Source: Methylocystaceae bacterium
GTDB taxonomy: Bacteria; Pseudomonadota; Alphaproteobacteria; Rhizobiales; Beijerinckiaceae
Assembly: GCA_003152255.1 (NCBI GenBank)
Contig: PLZT01000605.1
Span: 1,506 to 10,001, forward strand
Length of the DNA stretch: 8,496 bases
Direction: 5' to 3'
The position numbers and the translations under genes are program-made. The notes below the pieces were generated by a model. That model did not search any database, was not told the origin of the DNA, and saw only the letters and a list, made by a program, of their open reading frames with translations. Shown here in pieces: positions 7,244 to 8,496 of this stretch (the stretch's first letter is position 1; every line of letters begins with the position of its first letter).

Positions 7244-7289
7244 CAAGTGCACTCCTTTGCTGAAGTGACGACTGGCCTACGCCGCGATG

Positions 7290-7625
7290 TCAGCGATGAT
7301 GACCGCCATGTCCGTGTCCATGGCCGTGCCCGCCATGATGGAAATGTCCGCGGCCGCCGTGGCCATGATGACGCCAGCCGCCGTGGCGGTGACCCCAACC
7401 GTGGCCATGGCGCCAGCCCCAGCCGTGTCCGCGCCAGCCCGGTCCGCGCCAGCCGTCGGGACGCCAGCAGCGGACCCACCGGGCCTGTTCGACCGCGCCC
7501 TGATCGTCGATGACGCTTCGCGCGACGCCAGAGGGCAGCGGCGCGGCTTGCGCGGGCGCCAGACTCGCGCCGGCCGCGAGAATGAGTCCGGCGGCGGCCG
7601 CGGCCGAGATAATGAAGCGATTCAT
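7290..7625 (-). CDS. Secreted His/Gly/Trp-rich protein, possible metal binder
   Basis: The ATG at 7625 has AGGAG (7638-7634) 8 nt upstream and starts a clean Sec signal peptide (MNRFIISAAAAAGLILAAGA, cleavage near AQA/APLP, residue 27). The frame is open further upstream to 7796 but without a leader or ribosome-binding site. The 111-residue product has a short folded-looking stretch ARSVIDDQGAVEQARWVRCW (35-54) with one Cys, then a low-complexity tail in which residues 67-110 hold 17 His, most of the rest being Gly, Trp and Arg (HGHGHGHGG near the end). The leader plus PLP, VEQ and W...C...W segments are reminiscent of small alphaproteobacterial exported families such as GCG_CRPN proteins, but I would not assign it there. 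Such His-rich tails can bind Ni, Cu or Zn; that is inference from composition alone. It is first of a two-gene unit with the YXWGXW gene. Confidence 0.82.
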   Translation of the reverse strand: MNRFIISAAAAAGLILAAGASLAPAQAAPLPSGVARSVIDDQGAVEQARWVRCWRPDGWRGPGWRGHGWGWRHGHGWGHRHGGWRHHGHGGRGHFHHGGHGHGHGHGGHHR

Positions 7626-7835
7626 GGCAAGTGCTCCTGTTGCATTGGGACGAGTCGCCAGCTGAGCGTGGCGGCTCTCGACAGGCTCGGCCGGACGGTC
7701 GCCATTCCCGCCGCCGGCCTCGCCGCCGCAAGCGCTAAACCCTCGCGACCCCCGAAGAATGCAGGATTCGATCTGAACGCGGCTTGAAGCCTTCATTCAC
7801 CGGGCGTTAAGCGGCGCGGCGGCGAATCGGCGCGC

Positions 7836-7866
7836 AAAAAAGGCCGCCGCGGGAAGCGGCGGCCTT
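7836..7866 (-). terminator. Intrinsic terminator of cspA
   Basis: On the minus strand AAGGCCGCCGC (7866-7856), loop TTCCC, GCGGCGGCCTT (7850-7840) form a perfect 11-bp stem. The last two stem bases and the next four give a six-T run (7841-7836). This is a textbook rho-independent terminator 37 nt after the cspA stop, and it insulates the His/Gly-rich gene from cspA. Confidence 0.9.
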
Positions 7867-7903
7867 CAAACTCCAAACGTCGCGCGAACGCGAAAATGAA
7901 AAC

Positions 7904-8113
7904 TCAGATCTCCTTGAGCTCGTCGGCCGAGGATTTGCCGGTGCGGCGGTCCTGGGCGATCTCGTAGCTCACCTTCTGGCCCTCGCGCAGATCGCGCAGG
8001 CCGGCGCGCTCGACGGCGCTGATATGGACGAAAACGTCCTTGTCGCCATCATCGGGCTGTATGAAGCCATAGCCCTTCTGGGCATTGAACCACTTGACGG
8101 TTCCGGTAGCCAT
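7904..8113 (-). CDS. cspA: Cold-shock-domain RNA chaperone (CspA family)
   Basis: This is a 69-residue single cold-shock domain, the full length of the family. CspA-type proteins bind single-stranded RNA/DNA in the cytoplasm and melt RNA secondary structure. The hallmark RNP1 motif KGYGFI (residues 13-18, within [14 protein letters not shown]) and RNP2 VFVHI (27-31) are intact, followed by SAVERAGL and the C-terminal strand [10 protein letters not shown]. The ATG at 8113 has GGAG (8125-8122) 8 nt upstream. Whether this copy is cold-induced, growth-phase dependent or constitutive cannot be told from the protein; alphaproteobacteria usually have several. It ends in a strong intrinsic terminator and has a long leader with a candidate promoter near 8244-8272 and a helix that could occlude the ribosome-binding site. 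It is monocistronic. Confidence 0.97.
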   Translation of the reverse strand: MATGTVKWFNAQKGYGFIQPDDGDKDVFVHISAVERAGLRDLREGQKVSYEIAQDRRTGKSSADELKEI

Positions 8114-8120
8114 GGTCGTC

Positions 8121-8159
8121 TCTCCAAAACTTAAGGAGAAGGCCCGCGTGCGCGGGGCC
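8121..8159 (-). promoter_or_regulatory. Structured leader of cspA with possible Shine-Dalgarno-masking helix
   Basis: On the minus-strand transcript TCTCC (8139-8135) can pair with GGAGA (8125-8121), which contains the Shine-Dalgarno, across a 9-nt loop (TTAAGTTTT). Just upstream, GGCCCCGCG...CGCGGGCC (8159-8141) forms a GC hairpin with a one-base bulge. Temperature-dependent leaders are known for cspA genes; that this one acts so is inference. Confidence 0.35.
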
Positions 8160-8243
8160 GGATCGATCGAGTTTGGGAGAGTCGTCAGCGGCCCCGTCGC
8201 CAGAGCCGGTCTACGTCGTCAGGCCGAAAATCGATGGGCAGGA

Positions 8244-8272
8244 TTTATATTTAATGGGATGAGAAATTGCGA
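8244..8272 (-). promoter_or_regulatory. Candidate promoter for cspA
   Basis: On the minus strand: TATAAA (8249-8244), within an AT-rich ATTAAATATAAAT block unlike its surroundings, lies 17 bp downstream of a poor -35, TCGCAA (8272-8267). It would give a leader of about 125 nt, the sort of length known for cold-shock genes. Confidence 0.35.
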
Positions 8273-8496
8273 CGGCGCGATCGCGGATTCCCGGGCGTGG
8301 GGCTCGCGGGCCGCCGCGTGAAACGCAGTCGCGTAAAGAAGTTGGAAACCATGCTCGGATACAGTTTTAGGCAATTCATTTACCGTTCATGCGCCACGCC
8401 CCATGTTTCCCTCCAGGTGTTCACGACTTGCCTGTGTGCGGACGCGCACGGCGCCCGCCGCGCCCCAGGTCTAGAGGTGGCAAGTCTTCAAAAGGC
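8273..8496. other. Region upstream of cspA with no supported gene
   Basis: No frame on either strand shows protein-like composition. The right end holds an 8-bp inverted repeat, GACTTGCC (8425-8432) and GGCAAGTC (8479-8486), enclosing a smaller hairpin GTGCG-GACG-CGCAC (8436-8449) and a very GC-rich stretch. A structured RNA or the leader of a gene beyond the window are possible; I cannot support either. Confidence 0.4.

Noticed and set aside
7290..7460. Repetitive GCCGTG/CCATG-rich DNA that could be read as a tandem repeat or CRISPR-like array
   Set aside because: No fixed repeat unit or spacer pattern; it is the codon-level reflection of the His/Gly-rich tail of the encoded protein.
8085..8321. 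78-codon plus-strand frame over the cspA leader
   Set aside because: It begins inside cspA antisense, has no ribosome-binding site or family resemblance, and crosses the cspA promoter region.
8388..8404. Mini-ORF on the minus strand, GGAGGG then ATG GGG CGT GGC GCA TGA
   Set aside because: It encodes only five residues and has no downstream structure suggesting an attenuator; more likely chance than a leader peptide.

Overview
The window is GC-rich (roughly two thirds G+C by eye) and reads as the chromosome of an alphaproteobacterium of the Hyphomicrobiales. A methanotroph- or methylotroph-like lineage (Methylocystis/Methylosinus/Methylobacterium relatives) is my best guess. That rests on the alphaproteobacterial form of PurC (N-terminus [13 protein letters not shown], second signature LVDFKMECG), a DUF2380 secreted protein, a DUF4424 protein, a YXWGXW-repeat protein and a 69-residue CspA. 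I could not run a database search, so family names are from recognition of motifs and the genus is inference.

Layout, left to right. (1) 1-1347, plus strand: the C-terminal ~448 residues of an ABC-F ATPase, cut by the window edge. (2) 1368-1883, minus: secreted DUF2380-type protein, convergent with the ABC-F gene. (3) 2123-2335, plus: a 70-residue protein with a twin-arginine-like leader and a Trp/Arg-rich tail, divergent from the DUF2380 gene. The shared upstream region carries GGAAC...CGTT-like motifs on both strands. (4) 2336-2700: a GC hairpin, then an AT-rich gap. (5) purC, plus, ending 9 bp from a convergent gene. (6) 3505-5570, minus: aroC followed by a histone-deacetylase-family hydrolase with a GTGA stop/start overlap, apparently one operon behind a recognisable sigma70-type promoter. 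(7) 5645-6643, minus: secreted DUF4424 protein with its own promoter. (8) 6866-7625, minus: two small secreted proteins 46 bp apart, one His/Gly-rich and one with YXWGXW-type repeats. (9) 7904-8113, minus: cspA with a strong intrinsic terminator and a long leader in which the Shine-Dalgarno can pair with an upstream TCTCC. (10) About 8260-8496: no gene I can support.

Functionally the window mixes core metabolism (purC in purine synthesis, aroC completing the shikimate pathway), translation/RNA functions (ABC-F, CspA) and a notable number of small or uncharacterised exported proteins (DUF2380, the W/R-rich 70-mer, DUF4424, YXWGXW, His/Gly-rich). I see no mobile element, CRISPR array, phage gene, rRNA or tRNA, and no clear new defence-type system. 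The parts most worth follow-up are the W/R-rich Tat-type mini-protein with its stress-type promoter motifs, and the deacetylase-family enzyme that starts with a Tat-like leader and is translationally linked to aroC.
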